Below are positions 5,583 to 6,359 of a stretch of DNA of 6,359 bases, piece after piece. The notes beneath the pieces were generated by a model. That model had not been told where the DNA came from, searched no databases, and worked only from the letters and a program-made list of their open reading frames with translations. Source of the DNA: an uncultured Bacteroides sp. (lineage in GTDB: Bacteria > Bacteroidota > Bacteroidia > Bacteroidales > Bacteroidaceae); NCBI GenBank assembly GCA_902472795.1, contig CABROZ010000119.1, positions 1 to 6,359 of the forward strand. The letters are read 5' to 3'. A program made the translations under genes and the position numbers. Every line of letters begins with the position of its first letter. The first letter of the stretch is position 1.

Positions 5583-6359
5583 TCACTTCCCTTCTTTTTC
5601 CCTTCTTTTCCGCTCGGGATACGATTCGCCGGAGCGAGGCTTGCGGTCGGGCTTGAACTCTTTTTTCTCCCGTGGCTGGAAGTCTTTCCGTTCGCGGGGT
5701 TTGAAGTCCTTTTTCTCGCCTTCGCTGAAGCTGCGTCGTTCGCGGGGCTTGAAGTCCTTGTGGGGTGCAGTCGGGCGGTGTTCTCTGTGCTCTTGGGGGG
5801 CCTTGTTCAGTTCTTCTCCCTCGGCACGGAAGTCTTTGTATTTTCCGTCGAATATTTCGTATTCGCGGAACTCGCAATCGAGTGCTCCGTTCAGAAGCGG
5901 GATGCGCTTGGTGGCTTTCAGGCCGATCTTGTCGAAGCATTCGTCACGGTAGGACAGAATCCAGGCGGTGTTACCGGTAAAGGCGTGCTTCAGGCGTTCG
6001 CCGATCATCTCGTACAGTCCCAGCAGGTCGTTGCTGGAGATGCGTTCGCCGTAAGGCGGATTGGTGATGATGATGCTCTTTTCCGTAGGTTTCTGGAACT
6101 GTTGGAAAGGTTGCACTTTGAGGACGATGTCCTTGCTGACGCCGGCCGACTTGACGTTGCGTGTGGCTATTGCGTTGGCCTTGGGATTGTTGTCGTACCC
6201 ATAGATTTTGTGGGTAAACTTGCGCTCCTGGCTGTCGTCGTTGTAGATGGCATCGAACAGGTCCTTGTCGAAGTCGGGCCACTTTTCGAAAGCAAATTCC
6301 TTGCGGAAGACGCCCGGCGCAATGTTGCGGGCGATGAGCGCCGCTTCGATGGGAATGGT
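5583..6359 (-). CDS. rlmL: RlmL-type 23S rRNA guanine-N2 methyltransferase, C-terminal 258 residues (5' end outside window)
   Basis: The gene is cut by the right edge; 258 codons and the stop are present. The fragment opens with TIPIEAALIARNIAPG, which in the COG0116 family directly follows the SAM-binding CGSG loop. YGYDNNPKANAIATRN follows, with D56 (fragment numbering) as the likely SAM-ribose ligand, and then the catalytic motif IV TNPPYGERI (N100-I107). This is the class I methyltransferase domain of THUMP proteins such as E. coli RlmL, which makes m2G2445 in 23S rRNA. The THUMP domain would lie upstream, beyond the window. No RlmK-type second domain follows. Instead, from about residue 175 there is a charged tail with octapeptide repeats (202-241). 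The GTG at 6116 is internal to the domain and not a start. The exact target nucleotide in this organism is inferred. The peptidase gene begins 88 bp downstream. Confidence 0.88.
   Translation of the reverse strand, partial: TIPIEAALIARNIAPGVFRKEFAFEKWPDFDKDLFDAIYNDDSQERKFTHKIYGYDNNPKANAIATRNVKSAGVSKDIVLKVQPFQQFQKPTEKSIIITNPPYGERISSNDLLGLYEMIGERLKHAFTGNTAWILSYRDECFDKIGLKATKRIPLLNGALDCEFREYEIFDGKYKDFRAEGEELNKAPQEHREHRPTAPHKDFKPRERRSFSEGEKKDFKPRERKDFQPREKKEFKPDRKPRSGESYPERKRREKEGK
5637..5756 (-). repeat. Octapeptide-repeat region encoding the basic tail of the rRNA methyltransferase
   Basis: Five consecutive 8-residue units (residues 202-241 of the visible fragment) read DFKPRERR, SFSEGEKK, DFKPRERK, DFQPREKK and EFKPDRKP, with approximate consensus D-F-K-P-R-E-+-K. 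The 24-bp DNA units differ at synonymous positions: the Pro codon is CCC or CCA, Arg CGC or CGG, Glu GAA or GAG. They are therefore not a fresh DNA duplication. The region is followed by 17 more mainly charged residues and the stop. It is probably disordered and RNA-binding, by analogy with basic tails on RNA helicases, but this is inference. Confidence 0.8.

Overview
The window looks like a stretch of a Bacteroides-type chromosome (phylum Bacteroidota). The main evidence is a periplasmic S9 peptidase that closely resembles Porphyromonas gingivalis prolyl tripeptidyl peptidase PtpA. A Bacteroidota-style PurD sits beside a membrane protein that resembles the DUF6427 type, and translation starts have A/T-rich leaders without clear Shine-Dalgarno sequences. 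The species cannot be fixed from the sequence alone. All six genes lie on the minus strand, so transcription runs from high to low coordinates.

Layout in transcription order: (1) 6359-5583, the 3' part of a THUMP/RlmL-type 23S rRNA methyltransferase, cut by the window edge, with a basic octapeptide-repeat tail; (2) 5494-3188, an exported S9B serine peptidase (PtpA/DPP IV type); (3) 3128-1854, purD, an enzyme of de novo purine synthesis; (4) 1726-728, a polytopic membrane protein of unknown function that resembles DUF6427; (5) 743-267, a YqaA-type VTT/DedA-related membrane protein that overlaps gene 4 by 16 bp; (6) 108-1, the first 36 codons of mnmD, a tRNA wobble-uridine methyltransferase, cut by the other edge. 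Gaps are short (88, 59 and 127 bp, then an overlap, then 158 bp).

The genes do not form one pathway. They are mostly housekeeping: rRNA and tRNA modification, purine synthesis, peptide use in the periplasm, and two membrane proteins. Genes 4 and 5 are probably translationally coupled. No mobile element, CRISPR array, tRNA or rRNA gene was seen, and no complete novel system is evident.

The unusual signals are mostly non-coding or low-complexity. The 158-bp gap before mnmD is almost entirely two tracts of 8-bp tandem repeats with different consensus sequences. The purD/membrane-protein gap holds a 40-nt hairpin whose pairing is better in the sense transcript than in its complement. The rRNA methyltransferase ends in a run of 8-residue basic repeats. 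The peptidase has a PtpA-like rather than classical DPP4-like active site and an insertion of about 32 residues in its propeller.
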